A stretch of 64,000 nt of DNA from Notospermus geniculatus (taxonomy: Eukaryota > Nemertea > Pilidiophora > Heteronemertea > Lineidae). Position 1 is the stretch's first letter. Every line of letters begins with the position of its first letter. The notes beneath the pieces were generated by a model, which was not told the origin of the DNA, made no database searches, and saw only the letters and a program-made list of their open reading frames with translations. The stretch lies in contig NMRB01000910.1 in NCBI GenBank assembly GCA_002633025.1, forward strand, positions 74,439-138,438. Reading direction: 5' to 3'. Positions 53,501-63,811 of this stretch are shown here, in pieces. The translations under genes were made by a program, and so were the position numbers.

Positions 53501-54175
53501 GGTGTGACAGGAATCTAAGTCCCCTGTAATCTAAGTCCGGTATCGTTGTTCAACGAGTGATTCGGATATCGCCAAGAGGTCGACCAAAGGAATGCGGAAG
53601 TGAGGAAATGGAATATTCAATTTTGACCATAAACTTCTGGCTGAGAACTGTAGGGCCGTTCAGACGACCAAGCCAAAAAACAAGACATTCAGATTCGATC
53701 TGATCGACCCGTTTTCTGGACCGGATGTGTTCCAAGTTTTTGGGTAGCGTTTGCAAACGCATGGTAATCTGGTCACATTCCGACTTCAAATTACCATTCT
53801 GGAACTCTCCACAGCGAGTGCGGTCAGTGGAGGAAGAAAAACCACATCATGCGCATGCGCGCAGGTGGGATGAATCCCGGATTCGGGTCTGATTTGCGTT
53901 TAGACGAGAATTTTAATCTGGTCGTATGTGGTCCAATGCGATCGAATGTGGATTCGGGACCAGCGAAATAAGTGCCCATTTTAAATCCACATTGGACCGC
54001 ATTGGTAGCGTTTACACGCAAGAGTTTTGAACCACAAACGGATTCGATCGGATCACGGCATGTGGATTTTTGCCTGTCGTCTAAACGGCTCTGGCTATAG
54101 AAACTATTCGAATAACCTTACAGTTGCAGACTATTTTTCTGAAACCTGCATTCCTACGACGCTATGTTGTCGTGG
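53501..54175. repeat. Diverged copy of the 6476-6630 element, expanded by insertion
   Basis: GGTGTGACAGGAATCTAAGT at the left and ACTATTCGAATAACC ... CTGCATTCCTACGAC at the right match 6475-6612. The MITE at 53652-54092 fills the interior. Confidence 0.75.
53652..54092. mobile_element. MITE with AGGGCCGTTTAGAC ends, copy 2 (rearranged)
   Basis: AGGGCCGTTCAGACGAC and GTCGTCTAAACGGCTCT ends; longer than copy 1 by about 190 bp because of extra sequence near 53737-53880. Confidence 0.8.
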
Positions 54176-54966
54176 TTGTGGATAAGGCTAGCATCAATTT
54201 ATCCGACGAATTCGGAAAAGCAAAGAAATGTTAAAGATACGGTGTATTATTTTAGAAGGAAAGACCAATGCGAACTTTAGAACATTCATTTGCACTCATT
54301 AACCTCCATGTGTCATCGCTGAGGCGGAAAAATCCTCAACACTCCAGACACATCGGTTCCATCTAAAATGTCTCCATCATTCGACCAGTTTCTTATGTAT
54401 ACAACCAATAAAGGCCGGGTTCATATAAATAATTTTCTAACCCGGCATCCGGTCAGGCGACAAGAAATGATTACATAGCCATTGAGAGATGAGGGTTTTC
54501 TATGTCGAGGTAGCATTCGTCTTGTTTATTGCCCAAGGAAACAATTCAAGGGCAAATATTTCATGATTTCGGCAAATCATCCGTATACGCCGTCCCGTTT
54601 TGGACATGACCGATCCCTTTTTTATGCAATTCAAAATAAGTCGGGTGATATCAGATGTATTTCATTTCCTGTGCGGTCCAGATTGCTAACTTTGGAATTC
54701 GTCCCCGAATTGCCATTTGTTCCCAAGTTGGAGATTACATATTCCAGCCATATCTGAGCTAAAAATGGTTGTTGTTGACGCCGTCAGCCTGATAAACCAA
54801 ATGAAATATATGACATTGATAACTAAGAGAAATATATGAGAAGTTTAGTGTCCATTAAGTATGCTTATAGGTAAGGTTTATTGTATTTCGTTCGATTCTG
54901 TCATCGTGTGACCAATAACAATCATGATAATATATAGTGAACAACAGCAATTTGATTATGGTGAGC
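54176..54966. other. Unannotated DNA
   Basis: A 91-codon plus frame (54482-54757) has no recognised domain. No element seen. Confidence 0.4.
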
Positions 54967-55180
54967 TAAAGCCCCGTCACATATCCACTCCGGAGCCCGT
55001 ACGGCGAGTAAAAACAGACAGATTGGCCCTGATCCCCGGGGAATGAAAACCGCAGAAGTGAAAATGAACATGAAAATGAAAATGAAAATCGTAATGGACC
55101 CGTACTGTCTCTAAAACCGACGGCAAGCCGCCGGGTGGGGAAAATCGTACGGGGCCCGGTGGATATGTGACGGGGCTTTA
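54967..55180. mobile_element. Harbinger-like MITE, AAAGCCCCGTCACATATCC ends
   Basis: TAAAGCCCCGTCACATATCC ... GGATATGTGACGGGGCTTTA. Contains an (AAAATG)n tract near 55065. Relative of 32386-32608. Confidence 0.85.
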
Positions 55181-55412
55181 GGAGGAGTGAATTGGCTGTT
55201 GTCGAAAATTGTAAAATTCTGAGGTCATGTTCAGACGAAATTTGTCTGAGACCGTACACTGTCATTTGTCGTCACTGTAACGTGTGTATCATACATCTGA
55301 TTGGCTGCTGCAAGTCACATGACGTTTTAAGCTCGTCTAATTTGCTATCGCATGATCACATGACCTGCTATTGAGATTGGGAACTGATTTTCTATACAGC
55401 GTGATCACACGA

Positions 55413-55548
55413 CCAGGTGTGACATCTACCAGTGTTTCCGTAATGCTGCCAGATAGATCGGCACATTTCTCTGTGTGTCCCCTTATTCCGTCGGACAATA
55501 ATAGGGGAACACTGACAGATGGGGAACATTCAAAAACTTTATGACGGT
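55413..55548. mobile_element. Family H MITE, copy 5
   Basis: CCAGGTGTGACATC ... CAAAAACTTTATGACGG ends, AATAATAGGGGAACACTGAC interior. Diverged from copy 2. Confidence 0.65.
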
Positions 55549-56800
55549 ATTTAGGTTGTATTGGTATGAAACGCAGATTTGCTACTACATACACATACAA
55601 GTCAGGTGACGCTGAACGTTCGTCTGATTGGCGATGGCGTGGTCACATGGCCTGGTATTTCACACTGGGGGCGGCTGGGGACACGTGAAGCAAGTCGAAA
55701 GTGACAAAAGACTGATGGTCGCTTCACGCGATCACATTTTTCATTCACTTTGAAAAAGCTGTTCGAAACACAAAAAGAATAAGGGGAATGTTTGGATCTA
55801 TCATACAACAGGCACGCACTCAGTCCACCCCACTCTCTGGCAGTTTGTAATTCTTCAACATTTCGACATTTCCATTCAACTCTTTCTTAATCAACTGTCC
55901 CTCCTAATTGACAAATGGTACATCTTCACCACTTAATCATAGTGTTACATCGTTACGTCAATAATCTACACCGAATCTTCATTGTCCTACAACCTGGAAC
56001 GACATGAACTTGCCGGCGTTCTTACCACGCGAATTCATCACAGTGTCGCCTCATCTCATGTTATTTGCCAAACGTAATCGAATTTTTCAGCTTTCGCGAT
56101 CTGCAACTTTTTATGACGAGCATCTTGTGGAGGCTGAGGTTTGTTGTTACCGTCTGCCTTTCAAGGGAACATGCTTGTCTAATAACATAAAAGACAGCAA
56201 AAACTCCTACCCTTTTTTTTATCAATCCTCCAAACCCCTTTCTATTGAATCACGAAATGTAGAGGGAGCTGTGAAAATCGACCCATTGAATGTACAGAAG
56301 GTGAAATCCTACTCTCTCTTAGGATTTCAGACCCAAGCCAAAAACGTTTTCTCTATTAGATTTTTTACAAGTGTATAGTACCCATTGTACTACAAACATA
56401 TGCACGCATCTCTCTCCGTTTTATCTTGGTCGTATTTTCATCAAAGCATTAGTTATCCAACTGAGCAATTCCCTAAGTACTTCATAGAGGAAATGCATTG
56501 TATCGGATCATAAGCAATTTAAAATGTTTAGGTATTTTCTCCTGATAATCTAACATAGTCTCGTGCACAAAGTGTATCTGTTTTTTGAAATCGTCGGATG
56601 AATAGAAAATACGGAACATAATAAGGTATTCCTTACATTATTGCACTATCGGTGATCAATTGTTCACCGCGAGGCCAGTCTTTGTGTATATCTATTTTGT
56701 AGGCTATCTATTTTGTAGGCTACGTAACAGTACAGCTTTTAGTGCAAAACAGTGCACGCAGTGAAGTGCACTGAACATTTTCAATGGGAAAAAGTATGAA
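55549..56800. other. Unannotated DNA with one longer frame
   Basis: A 124-codon plus-strand frame (56004-56378) has no recognised domain. A duplicated GTAGGCTATCTATTTTGTAG lies near 56700. Confidence 0.35.
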
Positions 56801-57001
56801 TACAGAGTGTACATATTGTACACGTATCAGAGCCAATCAGAAAGTGTGTTACGGCGGCGTCGCTTCAACCTGTGATGGCTTGTGATTGGGTCATTCATCA
56901 AACAGCGCCGTCTATTGATTACCCTTCAGTTTTGGCGCCAATCATGCCAGTGTTTAGTGGGTCTATACCTATGGCCAACTAAACATTTGGGACGAGTGTA
57001 A
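56801..57001 (+). repeat. Dispersed repeat K, copy 2
   Basis: Same orientation as 4104-4297; here the left end (AGAGTGTACATATTGTACAC) is joined to the rest without interruption. Confidence 0.8.
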
Positions 57002-57296
57002 CCACTTAACAGAGTTACATCTGCAGTTCTTCCAGAAAGCTTCAATTCAGGAGCAGCTCATTCATCGCTCAGTTGATCCTTCAGACCAGTTGGGAGTTCA
57101 AAGTGCCGACTTAAAGCTGACGTGAACGAACGAAAAGCCCCCATGCGACGAGCAAGAGAATTACAAACGCCCTGCAAACGCCTCAAACGAATTCTCAGAA
57201 CATGATAGACCCCACGACGCCAGGAGGGCGCCACCTTATTTGCCTTCAGGCAACAGAGCTGTCAACATCTCCGGATACCTCTTACACTACTCAAAG

Positions 57297-57383
57297 AAAA
57301 AAAAGTAGTCATTTAGACGGGATTCGAACCGTCGATCTTTTGATGTGTAATCCACCGCTCTGTCCACTCGGCCAACGAGCCAG
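57297..57383 (-). ncRNA. Degenerate tRNA-like Pol III unit, left arm
   Basis: Minus strand: A-box TGGCCGAGTGG (57374-57364), B-box GGTTCGAATCC (57330-57320), then a T8 run (57304-57297). The acceptor ends do not pair and the T-arm has an extra base, so it is not a working tRNA. Confidence 0.7.
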
Positions 57384-57472
57384 CTGACAGAGACATGATT
57401 TGTGTTTGTCATAGACGTAGACCTTCGACTTGCGTAATAATACTACGAATAAGAGAAAATATGCGAAGTGTT

Positions 57473-57559
57473 CCAACAAGTTCGTCGGCCGAATGGGGAA
57501 CACGGTGGAACGGAGATAACAAGGCGCGGGTTCGATTCCCTGATGGGTCAAACTTTTTT
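57473..57559 (+). ncRNA. Degenerate tRNA-like Pol III unit, right arm
   Basis: A-box-like CGGCCGAATGG (57485-57495), B-box GGTTCGATTCC (57529-57539), T6 run (57554-57559). Aligns with the left unit in inverse, so both belong to the palindrome arms. Confidence 0.65.
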
Positions 57560-57750
57560 CTTTCAAAAAAAGTGTTCAGCAGGAGCTCCCCAGAGGATGT
57601 TGACACCTTGACAGCTCAGAGACAAATAAGGTGGCGCCCTCCTGGCCTCGTGGGGTCTATCATGTTCTGAGCCTTCGTTTGAGGTGTTTGCGGGGCGTTT
57701 GTAATTCTCATGCTCGTCGCATGGGGGCTTTTTGTTCGTTCACGTCAGCT

Positions 57751-58099
57751 TTAAAGGGAGACTCCACTCATTGTAAACTTTTGGATTTTTACCAATCCAT
57801 GGAGACTATTGCCATGAGTTGTGATGTCACTAGTGTCAATAGGCTGACGACCTTTGTTGTGAATGAGCTAATACTGTGACCACCTAGGCCTATTGGTTGT
57901 ACCTTCATAAATATGCATTGAGCATACATGACATCATGTATGCTGTGCAATGGTCCCCTTGGGATCCAATTAAAATACTTAAAATGATGAGTTTGCTGAT
58001 TTCAAAAAAAATGACATGTTGCAGATATCAATGAATTTGAATGTATTAACCATATTTCAAAAATTAAAATTTTACACAATGAATGGAGTCCCCCTTTAA
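57751..58099 (-). mobile_element. Family J element, copy 2
   Basis: TTAAAGGGAGACTCC ... GGAGTCCCCCTTTAA; inverse of 28041-28512 and without the MITE found there. Confidence 0.85.
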
Positions 58100-58172
58100 C
58101 CAGGAATCGAACATGCGGCCTCTCCACCACGAGTCCAACGGTCAAACATTGCGCCACCACGATTCCTCCAAA
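58100..58172 (-). mobile_element. tRNA-like SINE head
   Basis: Minus strand: GGTGGCGCAATGTTTGACC with A-box-like start, B-box TGTTCGATTCC (58113-58103). Family J copy 2 cuts off whatever followed. Confidence 0.6.
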
Positions 58173-58590
58173 ATACTGGCATAATACTAGTGACATAACC
58201 GAAATTTTCTTGAGTGATATTCATGTCAGAGTCCACTCTAATGCCCGTTGTATACGTACAGTACATGTAGGATTTTTCTTGTAGGCCCCTACTGGAAATT
58301 ATAAATGAGGCTCATAAAGTGTGATTTCGGTCATAGGCCACCGATTCCTAGCTGAAGGGCATTGGCTGGTATTTATAAAAGCTAGCAAATGCTTTAACTT
58401 CAAGTTTTGTAATAACTTCACATTAGACATTGCTGTGCAAACCTTAAGTAAAAGCATTTGCTAACTTTTATTGACACCCGGCCAGCCAGTGTGAACACCC
58501 ATTTAAGCCCCATTTATTTTTAGCACCAAAAAATCCTAAGTGTACAACGGGCATATAGCTAGACAACAAACGGAAACCATCTAAAGATCT
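58173..58590. mobile_element. Region with a hairpin MITE (about 58367-58475)
   Basis: AAAAGCTAGCAAATGCTTTAACTT pairs with AAGTAAAAGCATTTGCTAAC around a 45-bp loop; related to 39146-39266. The remainder of the interval shows nothing. Confidence 0.55.
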
Positions 58591-58699
58591 GGACCCATGT
58601 TCCCGAAGCCGTCGTAAGGTTAACGATGTCGTTACGCTATGCATTTTACCAGTTTTAACGACATCGTTAACCTAACGACGGCTTCGGGAACATGGGCCC
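58591..58699. mobile_element. 109-bp near-perfect hairpin MITE
   Basis: CCCATGTTCCCGAAGCCGTC and GACGGCTTCGGGAACATGGG with continuous pairing to GATGTCGTTA / TAACGACATC. Confidence 0.9.
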
Positions 58700-59095
58700 T
58701 GATTGGCTGAGAATGGGGTCAAAGGTCGAGGCCATTCCATCAACAAGGCTACAGTAGGCGACCCCAATTTATCAGGAAATTGGCAGAAGACCGTAAAGTC
58801 GTGGGACTACAATCCTATTAGCCGTATAATTAAAGCATTAAGGTTTTGTGCCGCACGGTGTGCTATCATGATCATGATTCGGGAGATGAATGATTGGAAA
58901 GTTACGACCACAGAAAAGCAAATCTTTGTTCCGAACCTCTTTGTTACACAAGGGAGCTTCTTCTGCAATGTCTGATGTTACTGAATCGGCGAACAATAAG
59001 AACCATAGCTACGGTAGAGGGCAGCACACCGCTAGCAGGTCCAATATAGTGGCCGTTTTTATAGTAGGCGAAGTTAAGCATAAATCGGAATTAAG
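58700..59095. other. Unannotated DNA
   Basis: No recognised gene or element. Confidence 0.5.
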
Positions 59096-59381
59096 GACAG
59101 CCGTGGTTACACTACATAAAATCCCCGTTTTTTTTGCGGTCACACCTATGAATTGCCGGGCTTCGAGAAACCCGTGTCTGAAAAAACACGGGTTTTTGAG
59201 ACACGGCAAGCTCGCCGTGCTTTTCGAAATCCCCGTGTTTACGTTAGTTCTTCGCACGGCTATGGCGCAGTCATTAAGTGACGTCGTTTTCGCACCTGCA
59301 ACAATGTGGACAACAATGCAGAAATGACCGAAGAGTCAATGCATGCAGCGCAACTGTCGCCGGGCTATCTAACTACCATAT
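59096..59381 (-). mobile_element. Family G MITE, copy 3, truncated
   Basis: GCCGTGGTTACACTACATAA at the left through CGACGTCGTTTTCGCACC-like and GTCGCCGGGCTA; it ends abruptly at the next element. Supplies the uninterrupted junctions used to read insertions in copy 2. Confidence 0.85.
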
Positions 59382-59640
59382 GCCTAGGTCACATATCCAC
59401 CGGGCCCCCTACGATTTTCCCCCCCGGCGGCTTGCCGTGGATTTCAGAGACCGTACGGGTCCATTACGAATTTCATGTCTACGGTGTGTGTGGTCACATA
59501 TTCTACGGTGCCCGGTGAAAATTGGTGGAGAGTAATCGCAAGACCCGTCAACAATCGGCCTAGGTCACATATCCACTCCGGGGCCCGTACGGCGAGTAAA
59601 AACAGACATTTTGGCCGATTTTCGCCAATTTCGTACGGTG
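59382..59640. mobile_element. Two head-to-head partial Harbinger-like MITEs
   Basis: CCTAGGTCACATATCCACCG (59385 on, inverse orientation) and GGCCTAGGTCACATATCCAC (59560 on, direct) are opposite ends of the family seen at 32386 and 54967. The second stops at a single N (59641). Confidence 0.75.
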
Positions 59641-59641
59641 N

Positions 59642-61463
59642 TTTCGGTTTTCTTTCCAAGCCGACATGCTGATTGGCTAAACGTGGAATATTTCACGCCT
59701 GCAACCCACAGTAGTACCTTTCCCCGAGGAAGCGCAAATATCGTTCGGAAATTCGCCTTCACTGGGCATGCTCACATTCCCCGAAGCTCGGGGAAGAAAT
59801 TTCCTCGGGGAAGCTTTCCGAAAACCATGCTGGGTGATCAAATGAAGCACTGACTGTTGAAGTATAACTGTGAAAGTGGTTTATAGAAGCCTACATAAGC
59901 TTCACGTTTTTTTTCCTATGATTCTTTTCCACTTTTTGCCCAGACAGTAGAAATCTTCGCCCTTTCTGCGACTGGTTTTTTGTGCCCAGGGAAAAAAGAC
60001 GTTCCTCGCGCCAGAGACCTTGAGCAAAGAAAGGGAAAAAATTGGATTCGTTTGGTGACAATTTATCGGCAAACGACCTAAGGGAACTTGTGCCCTCTTC
60101 CCAATTACTTCTGGGTGACTGACGACCTGTCAATCAAAGCCGCCTTTCGTGGGCAGACAACTGATCTGGTCACCGTTTTGCCTGGCGGCGTTGCTTGGGT
60201 ACCAGTGGAAAGGGACGAATATCATGTTTCAAGCCATTATTTTGTCGCTGAGTGAAAAAATGGCCATTTTCTGGCGAAGGTATACCTTATGTAATGATAC
60301 ACGTGATGTTTTTTTCACCAGTTACTATTGTTGCCCGATCGGTCGAACTTTTTTGGGGGTGTACGACGTTTCAAATGCTGAACCCGCTGTCAAGAATACT
60401 TCGCATGATTGGGAGTTTTGCGACAGGTGCAGACGTCCACGAATTCGTGACCCAAACCACGTACACGTCGCACACGTCACTAATGATGGTCGCTTACAAC
60501 ACTAATAACCAGCAACACCCATGACATTGCCTTCATTCCTGTCTTCACTCCAGCATAGCTTGGCTGAAAAACCTGTGCACTGTTCCTGTGCACTGATACG
60601 CGAAAATTTGTCAACTAGATATGAATTGGAGACATCTTTTTCAATTACAACCGTTGCGCTGTGGTCGCCAGAGATCAAAGCCTGACAGGAATGACGATGT
60701 GGTCGAAGTCATGAATCCCGCAGAAGCCAATTTTAATCACACCACGTAGATAATCCGCGTGGGATGAGGTGCGTCGCCTCGGTGGGGGTTCACAAAAACT
60801 TTGACAAAAACATGTTCTTTAGTTTATTACAGAGTCTGTGGCTGTTGGTAGCCATTTGGGTTAACCCATCATGGCCTACCATTTGTGTCTGTACTACCTC
60901 AAACTTCGTACGCACAAACCCATGGAGAACTTCGCCAGGATTTCTGTTTCTCTCGCACTTCGAGTTGCCGTGTACCAATCAGAACGCCCATTGTCATGTG
61001 CAAAAGTCGCCAGTGGGACACTACCATAGTGAAAGCGGGGCGTTACTTTTGAGCCACACGACCATTTACCAGACGGCCCACAGTCGTATACCGTCTTCCG
61101 AACTTCATTCGCGTGTTCCTTGGCATGTTTGGAGTAGCCTACCTTCATTGACTGGCGTGCTGTGTTGCCCCCACCTGCCACTGAAAGCAAACACATGGTC
61201 GTTTCTAATTGCACCCATCACGATAATGCGATTCTACGGTCATTCAAGTGGAGCACTTGATTTCAATGAGCTATTAACGGCTTGCTATTATTGTATGCAT
61301 GCGTGGTTTCCCTTTGTTTGAAGGCTACTTAACTCGTCAGCGCTGCAATTCACGTAAACCGACTTTTTCTTTGATTTAGATGGGGATTCTTGGCAGATGT
61401 CTAAAAATTTGAGGCCGAGCTGCATCAACTTTAACCCTAGCAAACGAGTTGTTAGGAATTAGT
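59642..61463. other. Unannotated DNA with overlapping long frames
   Basis: Frames of 118 codons (60149-60505) and 185 codons (60764-61321) are open on the plus strand, with an antisense 106-codon frame inside the second. Cys/Trp-rich composition and absence of any motif argue against coding. CCGAGG/CCTCGGGGAA hairpins near 59715-59820. Confidence 0.35.
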
Positions 61464-61626
61464 CCAGGGCTGGGTTGCACAAAACTCATGTTAGGGCTAA
61501 CTTGGTGTTAGCGCTAACGTTATGTTAAATGACGTAAAAAGACAATGGATTTTTACGTCATCTAACATAAAGTTAGCGCTAACACCAAGTTAGCGCTATC
61601 GTGAGTTTTGGGCAACCGGGCCCTGG
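61464..61626. mobile_element. 163-bp MITE with CCAGGGC ends
   Basis: CCAGGGCTGGGTTGCAC ... ACTTGGTGTTAGCGCTAAC at the left; GTTAGCGCTAACACCAAGT ... GGCAACCGGGCCCTGG at the right. Confidence 0.9.
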
Positions 61627-61917
61627 CCCGTAGCTAGCATAGGGACAAGTGGGGTATATGCCCCACCCAGGCGAATAGTGCAAACATATTTTTTTTCCAG
61701 CAAAATCAAATGGGATAAACGATCATTATTGTTCATGTCTCAGAGTGCAGAAACCTGACCTCAAATCGCATCTCAGAGTTTCTAATTTTCATTTTTTTTC
61801 TGGGGAGAGGTCCCCAAATCCCCCGCAAATCCGGCCCCTTCGGCGCCGTAGGCCAAGCCATGTCCGTTGAGCTCATCTGCTTAACCCCCCACCCCCACCC
61901 CCAGCAATTTGTTTTTT

Positions 61918-62048
61918 TTAAATACGCACTGGCAGCAGGGACATTTGTGATACCAACCAGCTGCATAAATACATTTTTTACGTCCTGGTAATGAAGTTGT
62001 ATTTCGTATTTCGTATACTTCGTGTTTCGTCAGATTTGCGCTCGCTAA
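61918..62048. mobile_element. Family E MITE, right-end fragment
   Basis: CGCACTGGCAGCAGGGAC ... TTCGTGTTTCGTCAGATTTG, TA at the right edge. The left part is missing. Confidence 0.8.
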
Positions 62049-63299
62049 TAACACGGATAGGCGAACAGTAAGATTTTTCGTGGGTCAGCAGTATCGCTGG
62101 GCTTTGCGCCAAAACCACTCACTCAAACGACTGCCCATAGCTTTCTATGGTTGAGTTACCCATTGAAAGCCAACTCGTGCGAGAAAACTCTCCCGTGGAG
62201 CAGCGCGTTTGGGAGACAGGCATCCCTGCTCTTTCACGCCGAATTGTTCTTGGGCGTGGAGGATCGTGGCTAGCCAAAATTGTCTGCGTTCAGAATTATG
62301 GTTTAGTCATGCCTGTTTAGGCCACGCCATTTGCCAGACCGAAAGAACAACGAAGGATGTCACGTTTTATGTACCAAACATGTCTTCGGATGTACCAAGA
62401 ACATATCATTTGTACACAAGCCCGCGACAGAACCCCAGACGCTCATGACATTATGCCCTGAATTTTTGGACACCCTTTTATTATATATGTTGTACTTTTA
62501 GAGCAATTTACCTTTGGTATGTCGACATCCCGGGCCTCAAGAAAGTTTCCGTGAATGCGGTTGGCGCACACCGCACACGTGACCATGAGGTATTTTGGCA
62601 TGTCGACCGCTCTGACGTCACCAAAGGTGCGACATTTCATGAAATGTCGACCGGTAATGGCCGCCGCTTTTTTCACTCTCTCGGTTCGCAAGTTCGAACG
62701 ACCATAGAACAAATGCAGTCTCTTCAAACGGAAAAATACCACTCGCAATCTCATTTCTTGGCAGTGAGCAGTAGCCTTGATGCAAAATGGTTAACTCAAT
62801 GCGTCCCAAACACTTAGCCGGAGCCAGTCGGCACACCTCAGTCATGTCAGTCCAGCTGAGTGCGGATGGCGTAGGCCTATGCACTGTGGATGCATTGCGT
62901 CACGTCACTTGATAAGTAATTCTATTTTTTCACAAAAGAAATTGTTTTCAATCAGTTCGTCTCGGGAGACATTGCATCCCGCGGGGGGACATTTCTGCAT
63001 GTCACCCGACATGGCGGCAACATTTTTCTAACTTCGAATGGGCTCCCCGGTTGCTCTCTGCGTGATGTGCCCACACCCAATACAGGAATAGAAAATGGAT
63101 AAGATTTGTTGCAATGCACGCTACATCTCAAGGACAAAGTCAATAGGTTATCGAATTTATTTTCTAATACTAATGGAAGGTACTGTAGTGATTCGTGTCG
63201 CTGGAAGTGCCATCGAGGTCATACATGTCACAGAAGCAGCTGTCCCGTCAGTCGAAATTATTGAATCTAGCAGATCGGCAAGGTACGGCATTATTAGTT
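62049..63299. other. Unannotated DNA
   Basis: Several overlapping short frames on both strands, none recognisable; no defined element. Confidence 0.45.
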
Positions 63300-63811
63300 G
63301 TCACGCTCCCTCGCTGGAGTTGCCCCCTCGACAGAACCACTATTCCCTCGTGAGAATTCCCTCGATGGAATCGACTCATTTTATCAATGGCTCTCAGATG
63401 GCGCTCGTGTTTCAACCTGATAACTAAGGATATTAACCTGATCATCTTTGTAGTGCTATCGCTGGGCACAAAAAACACACAAACAAGACACAGCGTCATT
63501 AACCTGATTCGAGCCAAATTCGAGGTACAATTTGGTGGACTTCGAAAAGCACCCCACCCATAACCTTGCAAGGATGATCTAACCCTAACCCTAACCCTCA
63601 CCCTAACCCCTGGCCTTATCCCTAAACCCTAACCCCTAAAATCCCTTTGAAAAACCGTTTTGTACCTCTAGAGGATTGCATTTATCATTTACCATTTGAA
63701 ACACGAGCGCCATCTGAGAGCCATTGATAAAATGAGTCGATTCCATCGAGGGAATTCTCACGAGGGAATAGTGGTTCTGCCGACGGAGCAACTCCAGCGA
63801 GGGAGCGCGAC
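63300..63811. mobile_element. 512-bp palindromic element with telomere-like loop
   Basis: About 115-bp arms (63300-63414 and 63696-63811): GTCACGCTCCCTCGCTGGAG ... GATGGCGCTCGTGTTTCAA and complement, over 90% paired by eye. The same peptide appears on both strands because of this. The loop includes the CCCTAA tract. Confidence 0.9.
63578..63640. repeat. Interstitial telomere-like tract (CCCTAA)
   Basis: CTAACCCTAACCCTAACCCT followed by diverged CCCTAAA/CCCTAACC units, within the loop of the palindrome 63300-63811. Confidence 0.85.

Larger units (their letters stand above)
57115..57750. mobile_element. 636-bp palindromic element with two tRNA-like units
   Basis: About 115-bp arms: AGCTGACGTGAACGAACG ... 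GGAGGGCGCCACCTTATTTG at the left, full complement at the right. TTAA lies on each side (57111-57114, 57751-57754), although the right one is also the edge of the family J copy. The interior holds two divergently oriented Pol III-type units. Confidence 0.9.

Noticed and set aside
56004-56378. 124-codon plus-strand frame
   Set aside because: No motif, ordinary AT-rich composition, no splice signals noted.
57297-57559. Two functional tRNA genes
   Set aside because: A/B boxes and terminators are present, but acceptor stems do not pair and the T-arms are imperfect; they are SINE-like.
60149-60505. 118-codon plus-strand open frame
   Set aside because: A second overlapping frame (60252-60524) is also open and no domain is recognisable.
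60764-61321. 185-codon plus-strand open frame
   Set aside because: No domain or motif, Cys/Trp-rich, antisense frame also open, no splice or initiation context; treated as chance.
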